Shown piece after piece: positions 41,191 to 49,789 of a stretch of 64,000 bases of DNA (its first letter is position 1; every line of letters starts with the position of its first letter). Origin of the DNA: Streptomyces olivochromogenes (lineage in GTDB: Bacteria; Actinomycetota; Actinomycetes; Streptomycetales; Streptomycetaceae). The translations under genes were made by a program, and so were the position numbers. The notes below the pieces were generated by a model, which was not told the DNA's origin, ran no database searches, and saw only the letters and a list, made by a program, of their open reading frames with translations. The DNA is taken from the NCBI RefSeq assembly GCF_001514115.1, contig NZ_KQ948455.1, positions 48,709 to 112,708 of the forward strand. The letters run 5' to 3'.

Positions 41191-43598
41191 AACATCTCGC
41201 ACGACCCAGACGGAGAACCTCACTGCTGGCCGTGGCGGGCCTGGCCGCCGGGCTGCTGCTCGTCTCGCCCCAGCCCGCCTCCGCCGCCAACCTCGTCACC
41301 AACCCGGGTTTCGAGACCGACGGCACGGACGGCATGCCGTACTGCTGGGAGAAGTCCGGCTGGGGCGACAACGACTTCACCTTCTCCACCGTCGCCGATT
41401 CCCACTCCGGCTCCAAGGCCATGAAGGTCACGCTGACCCGGCGCGTCGACGGCGACCGCAAGGCCCTGATCACGGAGTCCGCGAGCTGCGCGCCGGTGGT
41501 CACCGCGGGCAAGCAGTACGACCTCGGCCTCTGGTACAGGACGACGACGCCCGACGCCGCGATCACGCTCTTCCGGCACGACACCACGGCGGGCTGGCAG
41601 TACTGGACCGATCTCAAGACGCTGGACATGGCGGCGGGCTGGACGCAGGCGAGCGTCCGTACGCCCGCCGTCCCGGCCGGTACCGACCGCATCACCTGGG
41701 GCGTCTCGGTGTACGGCACCGGCTCGGCGACGACCGACGACTACACGATGGAACAGGTCGCCGACCCGATCCCGCCCGCCACCTGCACCGCCACCGCCGA
41801 CGAGTGTGCCAACGGCCGCTGGGACGTGTTGCCCACGCAGAACCCGGTGCGCTCCATGCACTCCGTCGTCCTCAACAACGGCAAGGTGCTGCTGATCGCC
41901 GGGTCCGGCAACAGCGAGGAGAACTTCGACGCGGGCACGTTCACCAGCGCGGTCTACGACCCGGTGAAGGGCACGTACAAGGTGATCCCCACGCCGAAGG
42001 ACATGTTCTGCTCGGGTCACGTCCAGCTCGCCGACGGGCGGGTGCTGGTGATGAGCGGCAACAAGGCGTTCCCGGTCGCGGGCGGGCACGGCTACGAGGG
42101 GTACAAGGACTCGTACATCTTCGACCCGGTCACCGAGACGTACAGCAGGACGAACGACCTGAACGACGGCCACTGGTACCCGTCGGCCACCGAGCTCGGC
42201 AACGGTGACGTCATCTCGTTCGGTGGACTGCGCGAGGACTCCACCGGGTCGGTGACGGCCGAGCGCTGGTCGGCGGCGCAGCAGCAGTGGCTGCCGTTCA
42301 CGCAGGTCAACCAGACCTGGTCGTACTGGGGTCTGTACCCGTCGATGATCCTGATGCAGGACGGGCGGCTCTTCTACTCGGGCAGCCACGTCTTCGGCAA
42401 CGGCACGCCCGGCACGGGTTCGGCGATCTACGACTACGACGCGAACACCGTCACGGCGATCCCCGGGCTCCAGGACAAGGACGAGCGCGACCAGTCCGCG
42501 AGCGTGCTGCTGCCTCCGGCCCAGGACCAGAAGGTGCTGACGCTCGGCGGCGGCAACATCGACTCCAACCCGGAGGCGAACCGGCTCACCGACATCATCG
42601 ACCTGAAGGCCGCGAACCCGGCGTACACCGTCGGCCCGCAGATCCCGCAGGGCACGGTCGACCTCGGCAACGGCAAGGTCGCCGAGACCGGCAACCAGGG
42701 CAAGATGTACGTCTCCGCCGTCCTCCTGCCGGACGGCAAGGTGCTGGAGACGGGCGGTGGCCTGCACAACCGCGCCAACCCGGTGTTCGAGGCGTCGATG
42801 TTCGACCCGGCGACCTCCACCTTCGACCCGGTGGCCGCCGACCCCGAGGCACGCGGCTACCACTCCTCCGCGTTCCTGCTGCCCGACGGCCGGGTGATGG
42901 CGACCGGCGACAACCCGGGCAACGGCACCTGGAACCACAACGTGTCCATCTACACCCCGCCCTACCTCCTCAAGGGCACCCGCCCGACGATCACCTCGGT
43001 GATCGACAACGAGTGGGTGTACGGGGACACGCAGCGCATCACGGTCGACCGGCCCATCGTGAAGGCCGAGCTGATCCGCCCGGCCGCGGTGACGCACTCC
43101 TCCGACCCGAACCAGCGTTTCGTGGACCTGCCCCTGTCGGTGGACGGCAACAACGTCGACCTGAACGTGACGAGCAACCCCGACATGGCCCCGCCCGGTT
43201 GGTACATGCTCTTCGCGGTCGACGCCAACGGGGTGCCCTCGGTCGCCAAGTGGGTGCACCTCCAGGGCCCCGCCGCCCTGGCCACGGACACCGCCTCGGC
43301 GCACGTCCACTCCTTCGCCGACTCCCTCGAGGGCACGGTCACCAAGGGCGGCAAGAAGCGGACGTCGCAGAAGGTCAGCACGACGATCTCCGGCTGCGAC
43401 CGGCACTACGGCACGATCAACGTCTGTGTGCCGACCGTCTTCCCGGACGGCGTCAAGAAGACGACGGCCTCGCGCTGCGCGTGGCTGAAGACGAACGACT
43501 ACGGCCGCCTGAAGGTCAACGGCAAGGACGACCCGCTGGGTCTCGACCCCGACGGGGACGGGCTGGCCTGCGGCGCCAAGGATCTCAAGCGTCGCTAG
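41187..43598 (+). CDS. Secreted mono-copper radical oxidase (galactose-oxidase/GlxA-like) with excalibur tail
   Basis: 803 residues, GTG start. Signal peptide 1-33 (RRRTSLLAVAGLAAGLLLVS, then PQPASAA). Residues 35-195 form a CBM-like beta-sandwich (NLVTNPGFETDG). Kelch repeats of a seven-bladed propeller follow, then an early-set domain from about 598. All galactose-oxidase copper/cofactor residues are recognisable: Cys275 (DMFCSGH) to crosslink Tyr331 (HWYPSATEL), Tyr558-His559 (GYHSSAFLLPDGRV) and His637 (AVTHSSD). An extra C-terminal region ends in an excalibur-type calcium motif DPLGLDPDGDGLACG (782-796). It probably oxidises a glycan made by the upstream glycosyltransferases. The 3' end overlaps the next gene by 14 nt, tail to tail. 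Confidence 0.92.
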   Translation: MKHLARPRRRTSLLAVAGLAAGLLLVSPQPASAANLVTNPGFETDGTDGMPYCWEKSGWGDNDFTFSTVADSHSGSKAMKVTLTRRVDGDRKALITESASCAPVVTAGKQYDLGLWYRTTTPDAAITLFRHDTTAGWQYWTDLKTLDMAAGWTQASVRTPAVPAGTDRITWGVSVYGTGSATTDDYTMEQVADPIPPATCTATADECANGRWDVLPTQNPVRSMHSVVLNNGKVLLIAGSGNSEENFDAGTFTSAVYDPVKGTYKVIPTPKDMFCSGHVQLADGRVLVMSGNKAFPVAGGHGYEGYKDSYIFDPVTETYSRTNDLNDGHWYPSATELGNGDVISFGGLREDSTGSVTAERWSAAQQQWLPFTQVNQTWSYWGLYPSMILMQDGRLFYSGSHVFGNGTPGTGSAIYDYDANTVTAIPGLQDKDERDQSASVLLPPAQDQKVLTLGGGNIDSNPEANRLTDIIDLKAANPAYTVGPQIPQGTVDLGNGKVAETGNQGKMYVSAVLLPDGKVLETGGGLHNRANPVFEASMFDPATSTFDPVAADPEARGYHSSAFLLPDGRVMATGDNPGNGTWNHNVSIYTPPYLLKGTRPTITSVIDNEWVYGDTQRITVDRPIVKAELIRPAAVTHSSDPNQRFVDLPLSVDGNNVDLNVTSNPDMAPPGWYMLFAVDANGVPSVAKWVHLQGPAALATDTASAHVHSFADSLEGTVTKGGKKRTSQKVSTTISGCDRHYGTINVCVPTVFPDGVKKTTASRCAWLKTNDYGRLKVNGKDDPLGLDPDGDGLACGAKDLKRR

Positions 43599-44328
43599 GC
43601 GTCTGGCTCCCGAACTCGGCGAGGGCGCGCTCCACGATGGCCTCCAGGTTGTCGTGGTGCGCGCCCTTCCAGTAGGCGCGCCCGCACTCCTCGCACTGCG
43701 CGAACACGTCGTAGGACCGCTCGGTGCCGCCCTCCAGCTGGTCCACGACCTGCTCCTTCGTGGCCTCCTTGAGCAGGCCGTTGCAGGCGGTGCAGCGCGT
43801 CCAGGGCCTCAGCTCGGGTGCGAACCGGCCCAGCACGTCACGGAGTTGGTCGTCGGGCCGGGTGCTGTAGATGAACGCGCCCGCCCACAGTTCGCGGCGG
43901 CGCAGCAGCCCCCGGTCGCGGCTGAGCATCACGCGACGTTCGGCGGCTGAGCGCGCGGCGAGCGCCGGGTCGCCGATGTCCGTCGACTCGTACGCCGCGT
44001 CGACCCCGAGGAGGCGCAGCCGGCGCGCGAGGGTGCCGAGGTGGACGTCGAGGAGGAAGCCGAGCGGGGCGCCGGGGACCCGCTGCGGGCGCTCGACCGC
44101 CCGTACGTCGACGCTCTCGCCGGCCCCCGGGAGGTGCGAGACGGGCACCTCGCGGCCGTCCACGACGAGGGCGCCGACCTCGGTCAGCGGGACGCCGAGC
44201 GACTCGACGACATGCCCGAGGGTGGAGGAGCCGTCGGTGGCGACCGCGGTGGCTCCCGAACGACGCCCGTGCGGTACGAACATCCCCAGCTCGGGGGCGA
44301 AGGCGACATGGATCTCCGGTCCGTTCAC
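43585..44328 (-). CDS. Mut7-C RNAse-domain protein with N-terminal ubiquitin-like fold
   Basis: 247 residues. An N-terminal beta-grasp (Mut7-C ubiquitin) domain covers about 1-85 (LGHVVESLGVPLTEVGALVV). The Mut7-C PIN-like domain follows: GFLLDVHLGTLARRLRLLGV, RRVMLSRDRGLLRR, then a four-Cys zinc ribbon (RCTACNGLL and QCEECGRAYWKG). It is predicted to act on RNA; no substrate is known. Its 3' end overlaps the end of the copper oxidase gene. Confidence 0.9.
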   Translation of the reverse strand: MNGPEIHVAFAPELGMFVPHGRRSGATAVATDGSSTLGHVVESLGVPLTEVGALVVDGREVPVSHLPGAGESVDVRAVERPQRVPGAPLGFLLDVHLGTLARRLRLLGVDAAYESTDIGDPALAARSAAERRVMLSRDRGLLRRRELWAGAFIYSTRPDDQLRDVLGRFAPELRPWTRCTACNGLLKEATKEQVVDQLEGGTERSYDVFAQCEECGRAYWKGAHHDNLEAIVERALAEFGSQTPSDA

Positions 44329-44361
44329 CCGGTCAGGATGTCACGCCCCAGAGCCCTGGCC

Positions 44362-45003
44362 TCAGGGTTTTTCGGGGGAGAGGCCGTGTTCCAGGACGTC
44401 CATCGTGCGGTCCACCAGGTCCTTGAAGTCGTCCCTGTGGTCGTTCTCCGCCCAGTACAGGGACGTCTCCATCAGGCCGCCGATGATCGCCATCGCGTAG
44501 ACCCGCACCTCCAGGCTGTCCGGGTCCCGGCCGGTGCGCTCGCCGATGGCCTGGCAGAGCATGGTGCCGGTGACCGACATGCTCTCCATCATCCGCGAGC
44601 GCACCGCCGGGACCTGGACCATCAGGTGGGTCCGCAGCCGGGACACCTCGGGGTCGTCCTTGATGCCGAGCCGGATGGCCTTCTGCATCACGAACCGGAG
44701 GGTGTCCATCCACGGCTCGTCCATGGGCCGGGCCCGCAACTCCTCCATGATGAGCGGGTCGTACTCGTCCGTGAGGACGATGTCCTCCTTGGTGGGGAAG
44801 TAGCGGAAGACGGTCGACGGTGACACCTCGGCGCGCTCCGCGATCTGCTCGATCGTCGTCGCGTCGTACCCCTGTTCCCTGACGAGTGCGTACGTCGCGG
44901 TGCGGATCGCCTCGCGGGTCTTGATCTTCTTCCGCTCGCGGAGTCCCAGTTGAGGGCGGTCGGTGGGACTGAAGGGGGAGGGTGCGGCCGTCATGCTGTT
45001 CAT
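44362..45003 (-). CDS. TetR-family regulator of the adjacent efflux pump
   Basis: 213 residues; the ATG at 45003 overlaps the MFS stop (ATGA), so the pump and regulator are translationally coupled. The N-terminal helix-turn-helix is typical: TREAIRTATYALVREQGYDA, then TTIEQIAERAEVSPSTVFRY, then FPTKEDIV. The C-terminal ligand domain (about 80-213) is diverse. It most likely represses the operon promoter at 46566-46620. Confidence 0.92.
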   Translation of the reverse strand: MNSMTAAPSPFSPTDRPQLGLRERKKIKTREAIRTATYALVREQGYDATTIEQIAERAEVSPSTVFRYFPTKEDIVLTDEYDPLIMEELRARPMDEPWMDTLRFVMQKAIRLGIKDDPEVSRLRTHLMVQVPAVRSRMMESMSVTGTMLCQAIGERTGRDPDSLEVRVYAMAIIGGLMETSLYWAENDHRDDFKDLVDRTMDVLEHGLSPEKP

Positions 45004-46565
45004 TGTCCGGCATCCGCCGCGGCGGTGGCCATGGCCGGGTCCTCGCCCTCCTTCGTGGCGTGCGTGACCGGGGTGTTCGGCAGGAACGCCGCGGCCAGCA
45101 GGGCGGTGACGAGGGCCGCGATGCCGCACACCAGCAGGACCAGGCCCATGCCGTGGACGTACGCGCTGTTCGCGGAGGCCACGAGATCGGCCGAGCTCGC
45201 CTTCTGGGCGACGATGTGCGCCGCGACCACGGACTCCCCGGCGGTGTCGGCGGCCTTCGTGGGCAGTCCGGTGACGTCGAGGCGGTCGCGGAAAGTGCTC
45301 GCCAGCAGGCTGCCGAGGAGGGCGATGCCGATCGCGCTGCCGACCTGTCGTGTCGTCATGAGGAGCCCGGAGCCGCTGCCGGCCCGGTCGCGGGGCAGGG
45401 CGCCGAGGGCGCCGTCCATCGCGGGGACGACCGAGAAACCGAAGCCGAAGCCGGTGATGGACAGCCACAGCGCGGTGAAGCCGTAGCCCGAGTCGACCGT
45501 CGTACGGCTGCCGAGCAGCGCGGCGAAGGCCAGTACCACCAGTCCGGCGGTGACCACCGCGCGGGAGCCGAACCGGGCGACGACCGGCTGTGCGGCCCGG
45601 GCCGCGATGATCAGGCCGCCCATCATGGGCAGCAGCCGCAGGCCGGTGCCGAAGGCGTCGTGGCCGAGTACCGCCTGGAGATACGGCGGCAGCACGAACA
45701 GCAGGCCGGACAGGACGAACATCACCAGGGTCGCCGCGATCGTGTTGAACAGGAACCCGCGGTGGGTGAGCAGCGACATGTCGAGCATGGGGCGTTCCAC
45801 GCGCCGCTCGCGCAGCACCAGGGCGGTGATCAGAACGGCGGCCCCGGCGAGCATGCCCACGATCAGCGGGTCGCCCCAGCCGCGGCCGGGCGCCTCGATG
45901 ATCGCGTAGATGAGGGCCCCGAGGCCTGCCGCGGTGAGCGCGGTGGAGAGGGTGTCGACCTTGGGGGAGGCGGGGTCGCGGGTCTCGGGCAGCAGGAAGA
46001 CGCAGGCGGCGATGCCGATCGCGGCCATCGGGACGTTGACCAGGAAGACCGAGCCCCACCAGAAGTGGTTGAGCAGCCAGCCGCCGATGATCGGGCCGAG
46101 CGGCAGACCGAGCGACGAGGCGGCGGAGATGACGCCGACGGCCTTGGTGCGCTCGTCGGGTCCGAAGAGCGAGGGCAGCACGGACAGGGCGAGCGGCATG
46201 ACCAGCGCGGCGCCGAGGCCCATCACCGTGCGGGCGGCGATGACCCAGTTCACGTCGCCGGCCAGGGAGCCCATGACGGAGCCGGCGAGGAAGATCCCGA
46301 GTCCGACGACCAGCATGCGCCGCCGTCCGAACCGGTCGCCGAGCAGTCCCGCCGGGAGCATCAGCGCGGCGAAGACGATCACATACGCGTCCGCCATCCA
46401 CTGCTGCTGGCCGGTGGTGGCGCCGAGTTCACCCGCCATCGTCGGCAGGGCGACGTTGAGGATCGTCGTGTCGAAGCCGAGCGTGAGCATGCTCGCGACC
46501 AGGGCCCCGAGGGCCCACCAGCGGCGCGGGTCGCGCCGTACCGCGTTCTGAGTGACAGTAGCCAT
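45000..46565 (-). CDS. DHA2-type MFS multidrug efflux transporter
   Basis: 521 residues, 14 predicted TM helices. Motif A in the 2-3 loop is GLLGDRFGRRRML, and motif C is in the fifth helix (GPIIGGWLL). The opening ALGALVASMLTLGFDTTILN, then VALPTMAGEL, and QQQWMADAYVI are diagnostic of the EmrB/QacA group. These are proton-drug antiporters; substrate is not predictable. The first gene of the MFS-TetR unit. Confidence 0.92.
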   Translation of the reverse strand: MATVTQNAVRRDPRRWWALGALVASMLTLGFDTTILNVALPTMAGELGATTGQQQWMADAYVIVFAALMLPAGLLGDRFGRRRMLVVGLGIFLAGSVMGSLAGDVNWVIAARTVMGLGAALVMPLALSVLPSLFGPDERTKAVGVISAASSLGLPLGPIIGGWLLNHFWWGSVFLVNVPMAAIGIAACVFLLPETRDPASPKVDTLSTALTAAGLGALIYAIIEAPGRGWGDPLIVGMLAGAAVLITALVLRERRVERPMLDMSLLTHRGFLFNTIAATLVMFVLSGLLFVLPPYLQAVLGHDAFGTGLRLLPMMGGLIIAARAAQPVVARFGSRAVVTAGLVVLAFAALLGSRTTVDSGYGFTALWLSITGFGFGFSVVPAMDGALGALPRDRAGSGSGLLMTTRQVGSAIGIALLGSLLASTFRDRLDVTGLPTKAADTAGESVVAAHIVAQKASSADLVASANSAYVHGMGLVLLVCGIAALVTALLAAAFLPNTPVTHATKEGEDPAMATAAADAGQ

Positions 46566-46620
46566 GAAATGAGAGTAGCTGTCAAAAGGTGGTGTCTGTC
46601 AATGAGGATCTACTGTCAGG
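46566..46620 (-). promoter_or_regulatory. MFS promoter with three TGACAG boxes at 17-bp spacing
   Basis: On the minus strand TGACAG occurs at 46618-46613, 46601-46596 and 46584-46579, exactly 17 nt apart. The middle box is part of TTGACA, a consensus -35. TACTCT about 18 nt downstream is a possible -10. An inverted TGACAGTAG lies at 46553-46561 inside the MFS start region, facing CTACTGTCA at 46610-46618. This is a good candidate operator for the TetR protein encoded in the same operon. Confidence 0.65.
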
Positions 46621-46630
46621 CATACGAAAA

Positions 46631-46658
46631 ATGGCCACGGCTCGGAAGCCGTGGCCAT
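46631..46658 (-). terminator. Intrinsic terminator of trhA
   Basis: ATGGCCACGGCT and AGCCGTGGCCAT form a perfect 12-bp stem with a 4-nt loop. On the minus strand it is followed by TTTTT, giving a classical Rho-independent terminator just after the trhA stop and before the MFS promoter. Confidence 0.92.
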
Positions 46659-46679
46659 GAAGGAGAAGGGGGAGGTGCG

Positions 46680-47393
46680 TTACCCGTGCTGGTAGGCCAC
46701 CAGTGAGATGCCCACGTAGTGCACGACGAACGCCGCGAGGGTCAGGGAGTGGAAGACCTCGTGGAAGCCGAACCAGCGGGGCGAGGGGTTGGGGCGCTTG
46801 ATCCCGTAGATCACACCGCCCGCGCTGTAGAGCAGTCCGCCGACGATCACCAGGACCAGGACGGCGATGCCGCCCGAGCGCATGAAGTCCGGGAGGAAGA
46901 AGACGGCCGCCCAGCCCATCGCTATGTAGCAGGGGGTGTAGAGCCAGCGCGGGGCGCCGACCCAGAACACCCGGAAGATGATCCCCGCCGCCGCGGCGGC
47001 CCAGATGCTCCACAGGAGCCACTGTCCCTTGGCGCCGGGGAGCAGCAGCATCGTCAGCGGTGTGTAGGTGCCGGCGATGATCAGGAAGATGTTGGCGTGG
47101 TCGAGTCTGCGCAGCACGCCGTCCATCCGCGGGCTCCAGTTGCCGCGGTGGTAGAGCGCGCTCACTCCGAACAGGAGGCAGGCCGTCAGCACGAAGATCC
47201 CGCAGGCGATGCGGGCCCGTGTGGAACTGGCCAGAGCGGTGAGCACCAGGCCGGAGATCAGAACGGCCGGGAACATGCCGAGGTGCAGCCAGCCGCGGAG
47301 CTTGGGCTTGACCGGATGCGACGGGGAGAGCGCTTCGGGACTGCGGCCTGCGGCCGGCGAGTCCGTGGGCGCGTCGGGGACGGGCGCAGTCAT
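46680..47393 (-). CDS. trhA: Hemolysin III/TrhA-family membrane protein
   Basis: 237 residues, seven TM helices of the PAQR superfamily. The conserved residues are visible: Ser/His in GVSALYHRGNW, Asp/His in RRLDHANIFLIIAGTYTPL, and the C-terminal His pair in WFGFHEVFHSLTLAAFVVH. These residues bind zinc in the superfamily. The bacterial proteins are associated with membrane energetics homeostasis rather than proven haemolysis. A Pro/Ser-rich 35-residue N-terminal tail is cytoplasmic. Confidence 0.9.
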   Translation of the reverse strand: MTAPVPDAPTDSPAAGRSPEALSPSHPVKPKLRGWLHLGMFPAVLISGLVLTALASSTRARIACGIFVLTACLLFGVSALYHRGNWSPRMDGVLRRLDHANIFLIIAGTYTPLTMLLLPGAKGQWLLWSIWAAAAAGIIFRVFWVGAPRWLYTPCYIAMGWAAVFFLPDFMRSGGIAVLVLVIVGGLLYSAGGVIYGIKRPNPSPRWFGFHEVFHSLTLAAFVVHYVGISLVAYQHG

Positions 47394-47727
47394 AGGCGGA
47401 ATCCTACCTACGGAACCGTAAGTTACGTGTCAGTACGACGCACTGAACAGCCAAGAGTGGCCATGTTCTCACGAGCGTGGCGCAAGGCGGCGTCCGCGCA
47501 AAAAAACCTTCAGCTGAACCCAACGTGTACGCAAAGAATCGCGGATACACGTGGCGATGGTCACTCCGCTCACGTGTGAGGCCCTCTGGACATATGGGCG
47601 AACCCGTCGGATGATCAAATGAGTGCGGTCGGCACCGGATGAGCGCCATGGGTATTCACACCCCCGAAGCATCCGGGTCGCAGCCCCCACGGGGCCTCAA
47701 TAAAAAACCCCTCATCTAGGAGCAATC
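47394..47727. other. Divergent control region of trhA and pckG
   Basis: This 334-base gap holds no gene. Near trhA, TACGG-AA-CCGTA (47409-47420) is a short palindrome next to TAGGAT, a plausible -10 for trhA. In the pckG leader, ACGTGTA (47523-47529) and TACACGT (47546-47552) form a perfect inverted repeat with a 16-nt spacer, followed by CTCACGTGTGAG at 47568-47579. These are candidate binding sites for regulators of gluconeogenesis. The proteins are not identifiable from sequence. Confidence 0.55.
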
Positions 47728-49551
47728 GTGGCGCGCGACATCGCGGCTCCCTCCACCGTCCCCACCCAGCACAAGGAACTGATCTCGTGGGTCAACGAGA
47801 TCGCAGAACTGACCCAGCCGGACAACGTGGTCTGGTGTGACGGATCCGAGGCCGAGTACGAGCGCCTGTGCGAGGAGCTCGTTCACAAGGGCACCTTCAA
47901 GAAGCTCGATCCGATCAAGCGCCCGCATTCCTACTACGCCGCTTCCGACCCGACCGATGTCGCGCGGGTCGAGGACCGGACGTTCATCTGCTCCGAGAAG
48001 GAGGAGGACGCGGGCCCGACCAACCACTGGAAGGCGCCCGCCGAGATGCGGGAGATATTCGCGGGGGACAAGGGCATCTTCCGCGGCTCGATGAAGGGCC
48101 GGACGATGTACGTCGTCCCGTTCTGCATGGGCCCGCTGGGCTCCGACCTCTCCGCGATCGGCGTCGAGATCACCGACTCCGCCTACGTCGCCGTGTCCAT
48201 GCGCACCATGACCCGCATGGGACAGCCCGTCCTCGACGAGCTCGGTACCGACGGCTTCTTCGTGCGTGCTGTGCACACGCTCGGAGCGCCGCTGGCCGAG
48301 GGCGAGGCGGACGTGCCGTGGCCGTGCAACTCCACCAAGTACATCTCGCACTTCCCCGAGTCCCGCGAGATCTGGTCGTACGGCTCCGGCTACGGCGGCA
48401 ACGCGCTGCTCGGCAAGAAGTGCTACGCCCTGCGCATAGCCTCCGTCATGGCCCGTGACGAGGGCTGGCTCGCCGAGCACATGCTCATCCTGAAGCTGAC
48501 CCCGCCGCAGGGCGAGTCCAAGTACGTCGCCGCCGCCTTCCCGAGCGCCTGCGGCAAGACCAACCTCGCCATGCTGGAGCCCACCGTCTCCGGCTGGACG
48601 GTCGAGACGATCGGCGACGACATCGCGTGGATGCGGTTCGGCGAGGACGGCCGGCTGTACGCGATCAACCCCGAGGCCGGTTTCTTCGGCGTCGCGCCCG
48701 GCACCGGTGAGCACACCAACGCCAACGCGATGAAGACGCTGTGGGGCAACTCCGTCTTCACCAACGTCGCGCTCACCGACGACAACGACATCTGGTGGGA
48801 GGGCATGACGGAGGAGACTCCGGCCCACCTGACCGACTGGAAGGGCAACGACTGGACGCCGGAGTCCGGTACGCCCGCCGCCCACCCCAACGCCCGCTTC
48901 ACCGTCCCCGCCTCGCAGTGCCCGATCATCGCGCCCGAGTGGGAGGACCCCAAGGGCGTGCCGATCTCGGCGATCCTCTTCGGCGGACGCCGCGCCACCG
49001 CCGTACCGCTGGTGACGGAGTCCTTCGACTGGAACCACGGCGTCTTCCTCGGCGCCAACGTGGCCTCCGAGAAGACCGCCGCCGCCGAGGGCAAGGTCGG
49101 CGAGCTGCGCCGCGACCCCTTCGCCATGCTGCCGTTCTGCGGCTACAACATGGGCGACTACATGGGGCACTGGGTCGACGTCGCCAAGGACAAGGACCAG
49201 GCGAAGCTTCCGAAGATCTACTACGTGAACTGGTTCCGCAAGAACGACGCGGGCAAGTTCGTGTGGCCGGGCTTCGGTGAGAACAGCCGTGTCCTGAAGT
49301 GGATCGTGGACCGCCTCGACGGCAGGGCCGAGGGCGTCGAGACCCCCATCGGCATCCTGCCGGCCAAGGGCGCCCTGGACACCAAGGGGCTCGACCTCTC
49401 CGAGGCCGACCTCGACTTCCTGCTCACCGTCGACAAGGACGTGTGGCGCGAGGAGGCGGCGCTCGTTCCCGAGCACCTCAACACCTTCGGCGAGCACACC
49501 CCGAAGGAACTGTGGGACGAGTACCGCGCGCTGGTGCGGCGCCTGGGCTGA
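47728..49551 (+). CDS. pckG: Phosphoenolpyruvate carboxykinase (GTP)
   Basis: 607 residues with a GTG start and AGGAGC 6 nt upstream. It catalyses oxaloacetate + GTP to PEP + CO2 + GDP in gluconeogenesis. The P-loop [17 protein letters not shown] contains the reactive Cys of GTP-type enzymes. Other signatures are the guanine-site block (FPSACGK to [20 protein letters not shown]), [20 protein letters not shown] and [13 protein letters not shown]. Length is standard. Two hairpins follow the stop. Confidence 0.97.
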   Translation: MARDIAAPSTVPTQHKELISWVNEIAELTQPDNVVWCDGSEAEYERLCEELVHKGTFKKLDPIKRPHSYYAASDPTDVARVEDRTFICSEKEEDAGPTNHWKAPAEMREIFAGDKGIFRGSMKGRTMYVVPFCMGPLGSDLSAIGVEITDSAYVAVSMRTMTRMGQPVLDELGTDGFFVRAVHTLGAPLAEGEADVPWPCNSTKYISHFPESREIWSYGSGYGGNALLGKKCYALRIASVMARDEGWLAEHMLILKLTPPQGESKYVAAAFPSACGKTNLAMLEPTVSGWTVETIGDDIAWMRFGEDGRLYAINPEAGFFGVAPGTGEHTNANAMKTLWGNSVFTNVALTDDNDIWWEGMTEETPAHLTDWKGNDWTPESGTPAAHPNARFTVPASQCPIIAPEWEDPKGVPISAILFGGRRATAVPLVTESFDWNHGVFLGANVASEKTAAAEGKVGELRRDPFAMLPFCGYNMGDYMGHWVDVAKDKDQAKLPKIYYVNWFRKNDAGKFVWPGFGENSRVLKWIVDRLDGRAEGVETPIGILPAKGALDTKGLDLSEADLDFLLTVDKDVWREEAALVPEHLNTFGEHTPKELWDEYRALVRRLG

Positions 49552-49558
49552 GTTCCGA

Positions 49559-49588
49559 GTGGACGGCGGTCTCGCGGCTGCCGTCCAC
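49559..49588 (+). terminator. Terminator after pckG
   Basis: GTGGACGGC (49559-49567) pairs with GCCGTCCAC (49580-49588) across a 12-nt loop, 7 nt after the pckG stop. Confidence 0.7.
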
Positions 49589-49664
49589 CCCTGAACTCCG
49601 CGGCCGGTCCGACTTGCCCTGACCTGCGACGTCGCCAAGACCGGCCGCGGTGACCCCGGCGAGG

Positions 49665-49700
49665 CCGAGAGGTTTCTCAGCGGGGGCGAAAACCTCTCGG
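49665..49700. terminator. Second hairpin between pckG and the kinase gene
   Basis: CCGAGAGGTTT (49665-49675) pairs with AAACCTCTCGG (49690-49700) with a 14-nt loop, followed by TGTCATTTCT. It may be a back-up terminator or a leader structure for the kinase operon. Confidence 0.6.
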
Positions 49701-49789
49701 TGTCATTTCTCGTATCACCTCCGCCCGGACGGGCGTTTCGCGGGACACTCGGGACATCCTGCAAGGAACCCCGAAACGAGGTGAGCGGG

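Noticed and set aside
44362..46401. A single 679-codon minus frame covering the TetR gene and part of the MFS gene
   Set aside because: The N-terminal part is Arg/Pro-rich shadow of the MFS gene in another frame. The TetR protein starts at 45003.
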